A stretch of 64,000 nucleotides of DNA from Carya illinoinensis (Eukaryota > Streptophyta > Magnoliopsida > Fagales > Juglandaceae). Under the pieces are notes generated by a model. That model had not been told where the DNA came from. It was given only the letters and a program-made list of their open reading frames with translations, and searched no databases. The translations under genes were made by a program, and so were the position numbers. Positions 23,816 to 34,663 of this stretch are shown here, piece after piece (position 1 is the stretch's first letter; each line of letters begins with the position of its first letter). Location: contig NC_056762.1 of assembly GCF_018687715.1 (NCBI RefSeq), forward strand, positions 24,101,864 through 24,165,863. Reading direction: 5' to 3'.

Positions 23816-24465
23816 TGTGATGCCACCAAATCCCACGTACGGACACGTGGTAATCGAGACGTCGGGATGATGACAACACGGGTCACCACCCTATCGCCAA
23901 GTGCCAAGTGTGTGTACATGCAACAAGTGTGCAAAAGAAAACACGCAGCGGATAAACAAAGTCATATAACTAAGTACCAGAATTTTTCTTTGTTTAATAC
24001 AAAGCCGTTCAAAACATACATAATAAAATATTACAAGCTACAAATATAGTTTCAAAACCAACTACAAAGCATAAACTCCAAATCAATACTCTGGCTGAGT
24101 CGCCTACTCGGGCTCAGCCTCCTCCTCCTCCTCAATCTCTGCATCAAAATCTACGGTACCAAAAATGGTGCCGCAAGTAAGTAAGATCCAAACGCCACTA
24201 AATAAAAACATATTAAACTCAAACAATATGCATGAAAGAATGCAAATACACATAATCCATAAAACCACATTTTTTCCACGTACGCCAAAATCTCATTTGG
24301 CCCAAAACGTAACCTTTAAAATCAGTCCTTGCCATTATCCCAGATAATGGCCCAAATCAAGAAACCATCATTTTCCCAGAAAATGGATCACAAGCCTCAA
24401 TTACAACCTCGCCGTTTTCCCATAAAATGGCCCGTAACCAAACCAAAACCCGTTCCAATTATTGC
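23816..24465 (-). repeat. 5' LTR of the LARD element, truncated
   Basis: The LTR begins TGTGATGCCACC and is highly similar (about 95% by eye) to 18694-19347. Alignment ends after CCAATTATTGC at 24465, and the next bases are Athila coding sequence. About 1.5 kb of LTR is missing. Confidence 0.85.
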
Positions 24466-27400
24466 CTTGGAGCTAAATATTTTTAATCTTTGCAGCCAAC
24501 CGCAAGAAGTTGAAGAAGTTCATGAAGTGAATTTGCTGGAAAATTTTATTGATGAAAATTCTGCACATTACTTTCAACTTATTGACTCTTTAGAGGAATT
24601 TGAAGAAGATTTGAAAATATTTGATAATGTTACTAACTCATCTCTTGTTTCCTCAATAGGTCAGCAAGTTACACCACCATGGAGGCCAAAATTTGAGCAA
24701 CTTCCACCATTGACATCAATCCTCAAGCCTTCGGAGGAGCAATCCCCAACTTTGGACTTCAAACCTCTTCCATTGGAGTTGAAGTATGCTTTCTTAGAAC
24801 CACAAAACACCTTCCCTGTGGTAATTTCTTCTCACTTAACTAGTGAACAAGAAGATAAATTGCTAGAGGTTCTTAAGAAGCATAAAAAGTCTATTGGGTG
24901 GACAATGGCTGATATAAAAGGTATAAGTCCCTTGGAGTGTACCCATAGGATTTATTTAGAAGATGATGCAAAGCCTTCTAGGGAAATGCAAAGAAGGTTG
25001 AATCCCACAATGAAGGAAGTGGTTAAAGGTGAGGTGTAGAAATTGCTTGATGTGGGTATCATTTACCCCATCTCGGATAGCAAGTGGGTAAGTCCCATTC
25101 ATGTAGTTCCAAAAAAATCCGGGCTTACCATTGTTAAAAATGAACAAAATGAATCGATTCCTACGAGGATTCCTACTGGTTGGCGCATGTGTATAGATTA
25201 TAGGAAGTTGAATGCCGCCACTAGGAAAGATCATTTTCCTTTGCCTTTTCTTGATCAAGTGTTAGAAAAAGTTGCTGGACATGCCTTTTATTGTTTCTTA
25301 GATGGATTCTCTGGTTATTATCAATTAGAAATAGCACCAGAGGATCAAGAAAAGATCACCTTTACTTATCCTTTTGGTACTTTTGCTTTTAGGAGAATGT
25401 CTTTTGGTTTATGCAATGCACCAGCAACTTTTCAAAGATGCATGCTTAGCATTTTTAGTGACATGATTGAGAACACCCTAGAAGTGTTTATGGATGATTT
25501 TTCTGTATTTGGTGATTCATTTGAGAGTTGCTTAACCAATTTACAAGCTGTTTTGGCCACGTGTGAAGAGAAGCAATTGCTACTTAATTGGGAGAAGTGC
25601 CGTTTCACGGTACAACAGGGCATTGTTCTGGGACATATTGTTTCATCTAGAGGACTTGAAGTAGATTGAGCAAAAATTGAGTTGATTTCTAAACTTCCTA
25701 TACCTAAGTCAATAAAAGACATTAGATCTTTTCTTGGGCATGTGGGTTTTTATAGGAGATTTATCAAAGACTTTAGCTCTACTTCTAAGCCTCTATGTAA
25801 GCTATTGATGAATGATGTAAAATTTGATTGGACACCCGAGTGTCAAGAAGCTTTTTGTCGGCTTAAAACTTTGCTAACCACTGCTCCTATTCTTCAACCT
25901 CTTGATTGGTCACTTTCTTTTCAAATCATGTGTGATGCAAGTGATTTTGCTATAGGAGCTGTTCTTGGACAACATAGGAACAAACTTCCTTATGTCATTT
26001 ACTATGCAAGTAAAACGTTGAATTTTGCTCAAAAAAATTATTCTACTACTGAAAAAGAATTACTTACTGTGGTATTTGCTTTAGAGAAGTTTCGTGCATA
26101 TATTCTTGGTTCTCCTATAGTCATCTTTACTGACCATGCAGCTCTCAAGTATTTATTGACAAAGAAAGATGCAAAACCAAGGTTGATTAGATGGATACTT
26201 TTACTCCAGGAGTTCAATATTATCATCAAGGACAAGAAGGGAGTAGAGAATGTGGTAGCCGACCATTTGTCTAGGCTCACAGTTGCTGAAACTGAACAAA
26301 CGACACCTGTTCTTGATTCTTTTCCTGATGAACATCTTATGTTAGTTGAAAATTTGCCTTGGTTTGCTGATATAGTAAATTTCTTGGTGACAGGACAAAC
26401 ACCAGCTCATTGGAGCGCTCAAGATATACGGAAATTCATGCATGAGGTGAGATCGTTCTTCTATGATGATCCTTACCTTTTCAAGTATTATTCAAATCAA
26501 ATCATTAGGAAGTGTGTGCCCAATGATAAAATTTCTGGTGTTTTAAATTTTTGCCATGCGGAAGCTTGTGATGGGCATTTTTCAGCCCACAAAACAGTGG
26601 CCAAAATTCTTCAAAGCGGATTTTATTGGCCAACCATGTTCAAGGATGCCTTTAGTTTTTGTAAAACTTGTGAACCTTGTCAGAAATTAGGAGGAATCAC
26701 TAGGAGAAATATGATGCCTATGCAACCCATACTAGTGATTGAAATTTTTGATTGTTGGGGGATAGATTTTATGGGACCATTTCCTTCTTCTTATGGCTAT
26801 TTGTACATTTTACTTGCTGTTGACTATGTTTCTAAGTGGGTTGAGGCAATCCCTTGCAAATCTAATGATCATCAAGTTGTTTTAAAATTTTTGAAAGAAA
26901 ACATTTTTGCAAGGTTTGGCATGCCTAAAGTCATAATCAGTGATAATGGCACCCACTTTTGTAACAAGCATTTCTTGGCCTTAATGAAGAAGTACGGTAT
27001 CCATCACAAAATCTCTACTCCCTATCATCCTCAAACCAATGGACAAGCTGAACTAGCAAATAGGGAGATTAAAAACATTCTTGAAAAAATAGTTAACCCA
27101 AACAGGAAGGATTGGTCTTTGAGATTGTCTGATGCCTTGTGGGCTTATAGAACAGCCTTTAAAACCATTTTGGGCATGTCTCCATATAGACTAGTGTATG
27201 GTAAGGCTTGCCATTTGCCTGTAGAGTTGGAACATAGAGCGTATTGGGCCATTAAGCAATGCAATTTTAACATTGATAAAGCTGGTTGTGTGAGAAAATT
27301 GCAGTTGTCTAAGTTGGATGAGTTGAGGATGGATGCCTACAACAACTCTAAGTTGTCCAAAGAAAGAATGAAGAACTTCCATGACAAACACATCCAACGT

Positions 27401-27643
27401 AAGACTTTTGAGTCTAATCAAAAAGTGTTATTGTACAACTCTCGGTTACACTTGTTCCCTGGTAAGTTAAGGTCTTGATGGAGTGGGCCTTATGTGGTAC
27501 AAATTGTTTTTCCTCATGGTGCTATAGAGATAATGAATCCTCTCAATGGTAACATTTTTAAGGTTAATGGTCAAAGGCTCAAGCCTTTTATTTCTAACTT
27601 TGCACCTGAGGAATCTACTCTACATTTGCTTGATCCTAATTGA
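24466..27643 (+). pseudogene. Athila pol (RT, RNase H, integrase), three stops
   Basis: In order: the linker before RT (PPWRPKFEQLPPL), RT (WRMCIDYRKLNAATRKDHFPLPF; catalytic FMDDFSVF at about 25490), RNase H ([21 protein letters not shown]), integrase zinc finger ([10 protein letters not shown] ... CKTCEPCQ), core ([16 protein letters not shown]) and the C-terminal part ending LLDPN at 27643. Stops occur at TAG 25037-25039, TGA 25667-25669 and TGA 27476-27478; the last reads RS-stop-WSGPY, where relatives have arginine (CGA to TGA). Frames on both sides of each stop agree, so this copy is only mildly decayed but has no start. Confidence 0.9.
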
Positions 27644-28870
27644 TGGTTCTTGATCTATTCATTTCTTTTCATTATCTTCTTTTGTTCTTCAGTTTTTATC
27701 TTTTATTTTGGTTGCATTCTTTTCAAAGCTATCCAGGTACTTCCTTTTCCTCTTTCCTTCAGTTTTTCTTTGAATTTTCGGTTCTTCTTTTAGTTGTTTT
27801 GCCCCTTAACTGCTCTCTTTGTATAAATTCTTTTGTTTCTCTTGCATCATTGAGGACAATGCTACAATCTAGTTAGGGGGTGGAAGAGAATTTATTTCTC
27901 TGTTTGCATGCCTTAGACATATTTTGGTCCACTTTGGGGGAGTGTTAGTAATGAGTTGAAAGCAGATTAAATCCCTCATTCTTGAAGTTTACACGCTGGA
28001 AAGTGATTCAAAAAAAAAAAAAAATGAGATTTGTTGAGGTCATGGAACATGTGGAATGTAGTGCAAATATGAGTATATGTCAAAAGAGGGACTTATCAAT
28101 TATATTTAGTTGTTAAACCAAGGGAAAGATGTTAAAAGTTTTGCTAAAACACACACAACACATACCCGGAAGGCCTAGAAAGACTACATTGAGTTATTGT
28201 TGGTTGATTTACATTTCAGTTGTTTGAGACTCTAATGAACCATATCCTAATGGCTTAGGAAGAAATCTGAAATGAATTAAATGAGAAAAGGGACAAGCCA
28301 GGGATCCAAAAATAAAAAAAAAATAAATCCTTTAGGTAGACTAGTGGTAAGGGCTGACTTGTGAAAGTGTGGGTAGGCGCACATTCATAGGTTCGATTCC
28401 CCCACTAGGAAATCTAAAAGCATAAATTACATCTGTGTAGTGGAAAAGGCTGCCTATTACCGGGGTCCTTACAAAAAAAAAAAAAAAGTAGGCGCCTTTC
28501 AAAGTGTAATAGCATGAAAGCCACCACTACAATGGTTTTGAATTAGAGTAAGACCATGTGGTTTTCTCAGATTTGTTGTTGTGATTGAAACTGTTAATAT
28601 CTCTTGGTAGTCGATCTTGGAATTCTAACCCCATTTCCATGCACTTGAAAGAAAGCGAGCTTTGTTACATGTAATTCCCTTGGTTGATTAACTAAATTGT
28701 GTATAAATCTCTCAGTTGATACAAAATTCATATTAATCTATCTCCAGTGTTCTTAAACTCAACAAGTCTATTTCATAGCATGTGATTCTTGGATTTTCTG
28801 AAATTATATTTGGTAATCTCACCTTTGCATGAATTCTTTCACTCTTTTTGCTAGAGACTAGAAAAGAGCT
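27644..28870 (+). other. Athila 2 non-coding tail
   Basis: There is no env-like frame. The tail contains CATTGAGGACAATGCTAC and TTAGGGGGTGG near 27850-27880 (an Athila landmark), an A run at 28009-28024, and a nested SINE at 28330-28487. Confidence 0.6.
28330..28487 (+). mobile_element. tRNA-derived SINE
   Basis: About 158 bp with an internal RNA polymerase III promoter: A box TAGACTAGTGG (28337-28347) and B box GGTTCGATTCC (28390-28400), then a non-tRNA body and a 15-A tail (28473-28487). The 53-bp box spacing is somewhat longer than in most tRNAs, as often seen in SINEs. It sits in the non-coding tail of Athila 2, so it is younger than that insertion. A clear target-site duplication was not found, and the 5' border is approximate. 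Confidence 0.8.
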
Positions 28871-28882
28871 AGTTGGGGGGTG
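28871..28882 (+). other. Polypurine tract of Athila 2
   Basis: AGTTGGGGGGTG stands directly before the LTR start TGATGAAGTG, paralleling the tract of Athila 3 (AGTTGGTGGGTG then TGATGA). Confidence 0.7.
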
Positions 28883-31261
28883 TGATGAAGTGTTAGAAAT
28901 GCATAATTAAGCTGTTTTAGTGAGTGATTTATTACATCAAAGAATGGTTGAACACTTAATTATGCATCAAAATTTTAACACTTAATGGAAATTTATTGAT
29001 GATAATATTTTGCACATCAAAGTCTCATATTTGCTCTTGAAATACTTAAGCTATAATATCATTTCATTTATATATTATAGGGCATTTATGGAAGGAAAGA
29101 AAGAGTGGGACCTATAAAGAAATAAAAGAATTGATTATGAGTGGAGCAGGAACACTCACACAAGCAGCATCACATGGACAACAAACAAACTCACTCGGAC
29201 ATCACATGGACACAGCCGGATTCACACATGCAGTAAACATGCAGACCAATAAACATGCAGGACAACACATAACCTGGACGTTGCAGACGTTGTACAGCAG
29301 CAAAACAAACTCACTCGGGCACCACATGGACAGCACACAGCCGGACTCACACATGCAACACACACATGCAGAAAAGTGACACACCCACTCACACACGCTG
29401 TATAGCAGCAGAAAGACAATCAGCCGGATTCACACATGCACACATGCAGGAGCACATACACATGCAGAAAGAGACTCACACATGCAATACACATGCAGCA
29501 GACACTCAGATGTGCAGCAGGTCAGCAGAAGAAAAGAAAAAAAAAAGCAGCTTCAACTTTGACATAATAGAACCATACACATGCAGCAGCAGAATTGCTC
29601 TTTTTTTTTTCGAGTAGCTGAAAGTGCAACAACAAACACACTCAGACAGCAGCAGAATTATTCTTCTTTCTGGATGCTTGAACGTGCAGCTGCAGGAGAT
29701 CACATGGGAAGACAGATGGGCTCTTTACTTTTCAACTTGTTTTTATTCGACTGGAGCTTTTCATTTTTGGGGGCAGTTCAGTAGCGAAAGCTGGGAGTTT
29801 GATTTTATTTTTTTGCTTTCAGACCGTGAGGGGCAGTTTTTCTTTTTTTAGACTTCACCTGGTTTTCGTTTAGCAGTAGAGTAGACTAGTAAAAAAAGTT
29901 TATTCATTTTCTCTTCTTTTTCATTTGGACGGAAGGCAGTTTTAGTTTTTTTTTTCTTGTTCTTTTTTTGTTCTTTTCGTTTACGCTAGCTAGACCTCAA
30001 TAGGGAACTCTCTATTTTTTTGCTTCATTTTCTGTTTTGGTTGGGACGGAACTCTGTCTCTTGCTCGGCAGCTTCTTCTACCTTTCATTCAGCTGGTTAT
30101 TTGTTTTCTTTTTCTGCTTTTATTTTTCAGGTTGAGGTTTACAGACCTGGGGAGATTTTTAGCTTTAGTTACTCTTTTCGTTTACGTTGGCAGCTTTTAA
30201 TTTGAGGAGTCGGATCCATTTTTTTATTTGTTCTTAGTTCAGATCATTGTTCGGCTGGGAGTATATTATTGCTTTGAATTTTTCTTTTACATTTCGGACG
30301 GAAGGCCCCCTCTCTCTCTCTCGGGTTTCATTGTTCTTTTGGTTGTTTTCTTCGTTACTTTAGAGACGCAGGGGAGACGGCTGGCATTTTCATTTTGGAT
30401 GCAGTTTTTTTGTTCTCGTTTGGGTAGGGAGTCGGTGACCTTGCGGCGCTGGTTTCATTTTTTTTGCTTTACGTTGTAGTGTTTTTCAGTCATTATTTCA
30501 GAGGACTCATTTTCAGTTTTATTATTTTTTTAGTTGCCCAATTTTCTTTCCTAAAGTTCTTAGTTGAGTCGGCGTGGAGCTTGTGGTTTTATTTATTTAT
30601 TTTTATTTCTTCTCACAGATTTTTTTTATGGCTTTGCTTAGATTAATCTTTGTTGTTAGAATTATCATGTGTAGCTAATTTTTGAAGCTTGGGTTGTGGA
30701 ATGAAGCTTGGTTTGTTTTGGATTCTAGATCGATGCAATATTTTGTTGTTAATTGTTGATTTTACTATGTTACTAGTCGGATTTAAATTGAAAATAGATT
30801 CCGGCTCTTGCTCTTGTTTTGTTGTTGACGTAAGGCACAACAAAAGTTTGAAAACTATCAAGGCCTCTCTCAGTTGGTTGTTAATGTGTGTTTGACTAGT
30901 AAAGTAGAGAATCCCTTAGGAAAATATTGCAAAACTTGAGCTTAACTTTGTATCTTCCGATTAGCAATGCCTTGATTGGATTGTTAATCGAGAAAATTAT
31001 CTAGAATCTGAAATAAAGAGAGTCTCATACCCAACCCAAATGTTCGTTAATTTGTTTGTTTTAGAAACTCTAATTTCAACTTCGATTATCTTCTTGCATT
31101 GCATTTGAATTTTATTTTCATCTCTCATATTTGATTCATTTGTTACTCACAAATCTCTTATACGCTTTGATTACCCATTGTCCCTGTGGAATACGATCCT
31201 GGACTTATCCTTGATACAACTTGACACTTCTACACTTAGAAGCACATTCGACCACGAGTCA
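28883..31261 (+). repeat. Athila 2 3' LTR (2379 bp)
   Basis: Starts TGATGAAGTG, ends CACGAGTCA. The first 700 bases hold a CACATGCAG-rich repetitive stretch (29150-29600) and poly-T-rich sequence. The end has the Athila-like passage CCCTGTGGAATACGATCC before the terminus. It ends exactly where LINE copy 2 begins, which supports the border. Confidence 0.75.
29150..29600 (+). repeat. Degenerate CACATGCAG repeat region in LTR
   Basis: CACATGCAG and CACATGCAACACACACATGC motifs recur many times, together with two copies of CAAACTCACTCGGRCAYCACATGGACA (29186 and 29308). It is a locally expanded simple or tandem sequence, and the reading frames over it are repeat artefacts. Confidence 0.7.
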
Positions 31262-32271
31262 GTCAGATACTGAAATTCTGAAACCAAAGTTGCGATTGAG
31301 TATGAATTTACGTAGCTCCACAAAGGCTCCTAGCAGGCCTAAAAAGCTTGCTAAATGTTAGAAAACCTTCTTTTCTGTCGAGGACTCGGTTCCTCAAAGG
31401 CAAGGTTATGTGCCCTGGTGAAAGAATTAAAACATAAAGTATTAATTGTTGCGGAAACTTTTCATTAGGATTGTCAACTTAACCGTTGGCAAGGTATTTT
31501 GAAATTTGATGCTTCATACTCTAATGGTGTTTCTTGTGGTAAGCTGTGGATTTTTGGCATGATGATGTTCATGTTGATATTCTTCAGGAGTCGGATTAAC
31601 ATATTTCTTTTATGATTAATTTTATTATGCTCATCTCTACTGTCTATGCTAAATGTTAGTATATGGAGAGAAGGCATCTCTAGGACGGCCTTCTTCCATT
31701 TGGAGTTTTACAGATGCCATGGTTGATTATTGGGGACTTTAATATTATTTGTCATGATGGGGAGAGAAGAGGAGGGTGTCCGAAATTGCCAAGGGTAGTG
31801 GAAGATTTTTCCTCTTTTATCCATAATGTTGGCTTGATTAAAGTGCCTTTCTCTAGTAATAAATTGTCTTCATGTAATGGGCATGGTGGTTTGGCTCGCA
31901 GCTGGGCTCGGTTGAATAGAGCTTTCTGTAATACAAGGCTTTTAGATATTTGCCCGTTGGTGTCGTTGAAATATTTTCCTTGGAAATCATCAAAGCATTC
32001 ACCTATGTCTCTTTGGTTGGAAAATTCAAATAAGAGGTATGGTCCAAGCATTTTTAGATTCCAGCAGATGTGGATGATGCATGATGATTTTTGGGAGTTT
32101 GTTTCTAATTTATGGAATGAGGAAGTGGAAGGCGTTGGTTTGTGGAAACTTGTTGCAAAGTTGAAGAAAATAAAAATTGCCATGGTATTCCTCCATCATA
32201 AGTGAGGCTTTTTCTAATAAAAATAGGCCAGGATCACTCTTGGACATGTGATCTCGTCTCTTCCAAAAAAA
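31262..32271 (+). pseudogene. L1-type LINE fragment, copy 2 (endonuclease)
   Basis: From GTCAGATACTG on, this repeats LINE copy 1 (18063-18693) and then continues past the site where copy 1 is interrupted. The 163-residue frame 31714-32205 covers the endonuclease core: PWLIIGDFNIICHDGE, LARSWARLNRAF and YGPSIFRFQQMW. It ends soon after KLVAKLKKIKIA, before any reverse transcriptase. An A run at 32263-32270 could be the 3' tail of an internally deleted copy, but that is uncertain. Upstream stop codons are shared with copy 1. Confidence 0.78.
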
Positions 32272-33291
32272 AGTAGTTGGTCTAATTGTCTAGTAATAAT
32301 AGCCCTCCACTTAGAAGCTACCACCTCAACAATCACGTTAAACTCACACTACACTCGTGTGCATGGGATATCAATTATTTTGCTTGAGAAGGATTGATTT
32401 TCTCTTAGATGAACATGTGCTTCCAAGCGGCTTCCAAAACCAGTGCCGAGTAGACCTCCATCGCCAGCATCCACCTCCACCAGTCCACCACAACCAATCC
32501 GCCGAGTATCCATGGTCCTCCTTGGCTGATTTCTCCTAATTTCACCCCACGAGTGAGTTTCCCACTACGCTTCACTACCACTGGTCCATCGCCCACCACA
32601 TTTCGTCACCAACTATCAGTTGTTCATGGCTGACTCCAGTGGCCTTGGTATTGCTCAGGCATTTCTCCTCTTTTACATTATATGCCAAGACACTACGGGG
32701 TTTTGCTTTTTTTCTTCCTTTATCTTAAGTATTTTCTACTTTGGCTTCTTTGTGGAGTATAGAATCTTTAGATACAAGATATGGCACAACACATAAACTA
32801 TGGTTTCATGATCGACATTCTCCATAAGAGGTTTATCAAATCATTGTCTGTAGAAAAATACTATTTTGTAAAATTTATAATTTCTGTCCCTGCAATGTGA
32901 CTGAACAATTGTGAGAGTGGATCTTTAACCAAAACCCCTTGTAACGGTGAATTGATGTCATTGCAATTCTAGCTTTCTTGTTGTTTGTGGCTATTGTAAA
33001 TCATCTTCAGGTGGCCCAAAGGTGTTTGAAAGAGAGGTTTTATGTCCGTGGCCAAAGATTGCATGATTTATGGCACACCACTAAAAGGCATCTTCTGAAC
33101 ATGCCCCGAAACCAATGTCCCACTTTAGAAACCTCATTTGTAAAATAATTATAAAAGATTAGTTGTGTGCTTCTCATTTTTCAAGCAGTATTAATATATA
33201 CTACCAGCTTTATCATACTCAATTGCAGTCATTAATTGATGCAGTTTAAATGGTGTCACGAGTTAACCACTTAAAAATTTATTAAAAATGT
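32272..33291. other. Unassigned sequence
   Basis: I recognise no gene, RNA or repeat. A short C-rich patch at 32455-32560 gives chance frames on both strands. Confidence 0.5.
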
Positions 33292-34663
33292 TTTGGAGAT
33301 GTTACATTTAATGCCACTTACTTGACAAATATTTATAAGATGTCATTTGTGCTATTTTCTGGAGTTAATCATCATCATCAGACCATAATGTTTGGTTGTG
33401 CTTTGTTAGTTAATGAAACGACGGTATCATATACATGGTTTTGAGAACATGGTAAGAGGCAATGCTTGGGCGTGCTCCTTTAACAATAATTACCCATGAT
33501 GACAAGGTGATGGCTAAGGCAATTGTAGAGGTACTCCTAAATACAACACATAGGTTTTGCTTATGGCATATCTTACAAAAGTTTCCCGAACACTTGGCCC
33601 ATGTATACAACAAATTTCTAAACTTTCACAAAGATTTTCATTATTGCATCCATGAGACAATTACTGCTAATAAGGTCAAGCAAGAATGGGTTTTGATTGT
33701 AGTGAAGTATGAGTTAGGAGAAAATACTTTGTTACAAAATCTTTACAACTAACGGGATAAGTGGGTATATGCCTACTTGCATTCAACATTTTGTGCCGAT
33801 ATGTCAACAACTTAGAGGAGTGAAAGCATGACCAAATTTTTCAAAGATTATGTTCATTCAAGCACTATGGGTAGTGATTTTGTGCATCAATATGAAAAAG
33901 CTACAAATACACGTAACTTTAAAAAGAGAGAGAAGGATGTGCGAACAAAACAAGTCTTTCATGATCTTCCAAAGATGAGCTATTCAATAGTTTACGGTAC
34001 CAAACAAGAAAATTGTATATGATTGGTGAGGCCAAGACAAATGGAGTGACAGCTCATGGTAAAGAAACACCTCTTTACCATGTGACATTGGAGGGTGATG
34101 AAGTACATGCTACATGTACATGCCATATGTGGGAGTTTATGGGGACTCTTTGTAGGCATATCTTGTGTGTTTTTGGCTAGAAAGCAAAGTTAAATAGATT
34201 ACCACAGCATTATGTTCTAGACAGGTGGACTATTAATGCTCAGAATCAACCCATTCCCCGAATACCACGTTTTGATGACCAAGTGAGGCAAGGAAAAGAT
34301 GATCCCACGATAAGAAAAAGCAAGTCAATGATAAAACTTTATGACATTGTCGAACTTGCATAACAGTTAGCAAAAAAATACAATCACTTCACACTTACAT
34401 TGGAGAAGGTTCATAAAGAGTTGCTTGCAATCAAAGAGCATGTAGAATGTTCACAAATGGTGCCCACCAATGATGATCAAATATTAAGAAGTCAAGTTGT
34501 ATCATGGGTTCACAAACGGTGTAGGATCCTCCATGGGTTCCCATGAAAAGGTGTCCAAAATCTTTAAGATTGAAAAATCCGAAGGGCACACAAAACATCA
34601 AAGAAATGATGTTGTAGCATTTGCAAGAATGAGGGACATGCTAAAAATAATTGTCCTTTAGTG
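33292..34663 (+). pseudogene. FAR1/MULE-type transposase-derived pseudogene
   Basis: A degraded copy of a FAR1-related (Mutator-derived) protein. Seen in order across frames: FGDVTFNATYLTN (33292), GVNHHHQTIMFGCALL, then 33462-33752 with TIITHDDKVMAKAI and HRFCLWHILQKFPEHLAHVYNKF (the MULE transposase core), TTxRSESMTKFFKDYVHSS (33800-33870), a SWIM zinc finger CTCHMWEFMGTLCRHI (about 34117-34165) and LPQHYVLDRWTINA. A CCHC knuckle, CSICKNEGHAKNNC (34613-34654), follows. At least six stops or frameshifts break it, and the FAR1 DNA-binding N-terminus is not seen. Whether it is a dead host FRS gene or a transposon remnant cannot be told; no terminal inverted repeats were found. Confidence 0.85.

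Larger units (their letters stand above)
18694..24465 (-). mobile_element. Tekay-like LARD element, non-coding interior, 5' LTR truncated
   Basis: A full 2192-bp LTR (18694-20885), a polypurine tract, a 2.9-kb interior, a primer-binding site and the first about 650 bp of the second LTR (23816-24465) are present in minus orientation. Next to the polypurine tract the sense strand reads AATTTCGAGGACGAAATT, the conserved end of Tekay/Del elements. The interior has no gag or pol similarity that I can see, hence a large retrotransposon derivative (LARD). It inserted into the LINE at GGTTT (18689-18693). The right LTR stops abruptly at 24465, where Athila pol begins. A solo LTR of the same family lies at 57939-59908. 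Confidence 0.82.
24466..31261 (+). mobile_element. Athila-type retrotransposon 2, 5'-truncated
   Basis: The element begins abruptly between protease and reverse transcriptase and runs through pol, a 1.2-kb non-coding tail containing a SINE, a G-rich polypurine tract and a 2.38-kb 3' LTR. The LTR ends GAGTCA and is followed by LINE copy 2. The five bases after it, GTCAG, are the likely target-site duplication; the matching site in LINE copy 1 reads GTCGG at 18063. The gag, protease and 5' LTR are missing. Confidence 0.85.

Noticed and set aside
28330..28405. A tRNA gene from the A and B boxes
   Set aside because: The sequence between and around the boxes does not fold into a cloverleaf, the box distance is too long, and a poly-A tail follows; a SINE fits better.
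29131..29617. His/Thr-rich frames at 29.1-29.6 kb
   Set aside because: They run over the CACATGCAG repeat inside an LTR.
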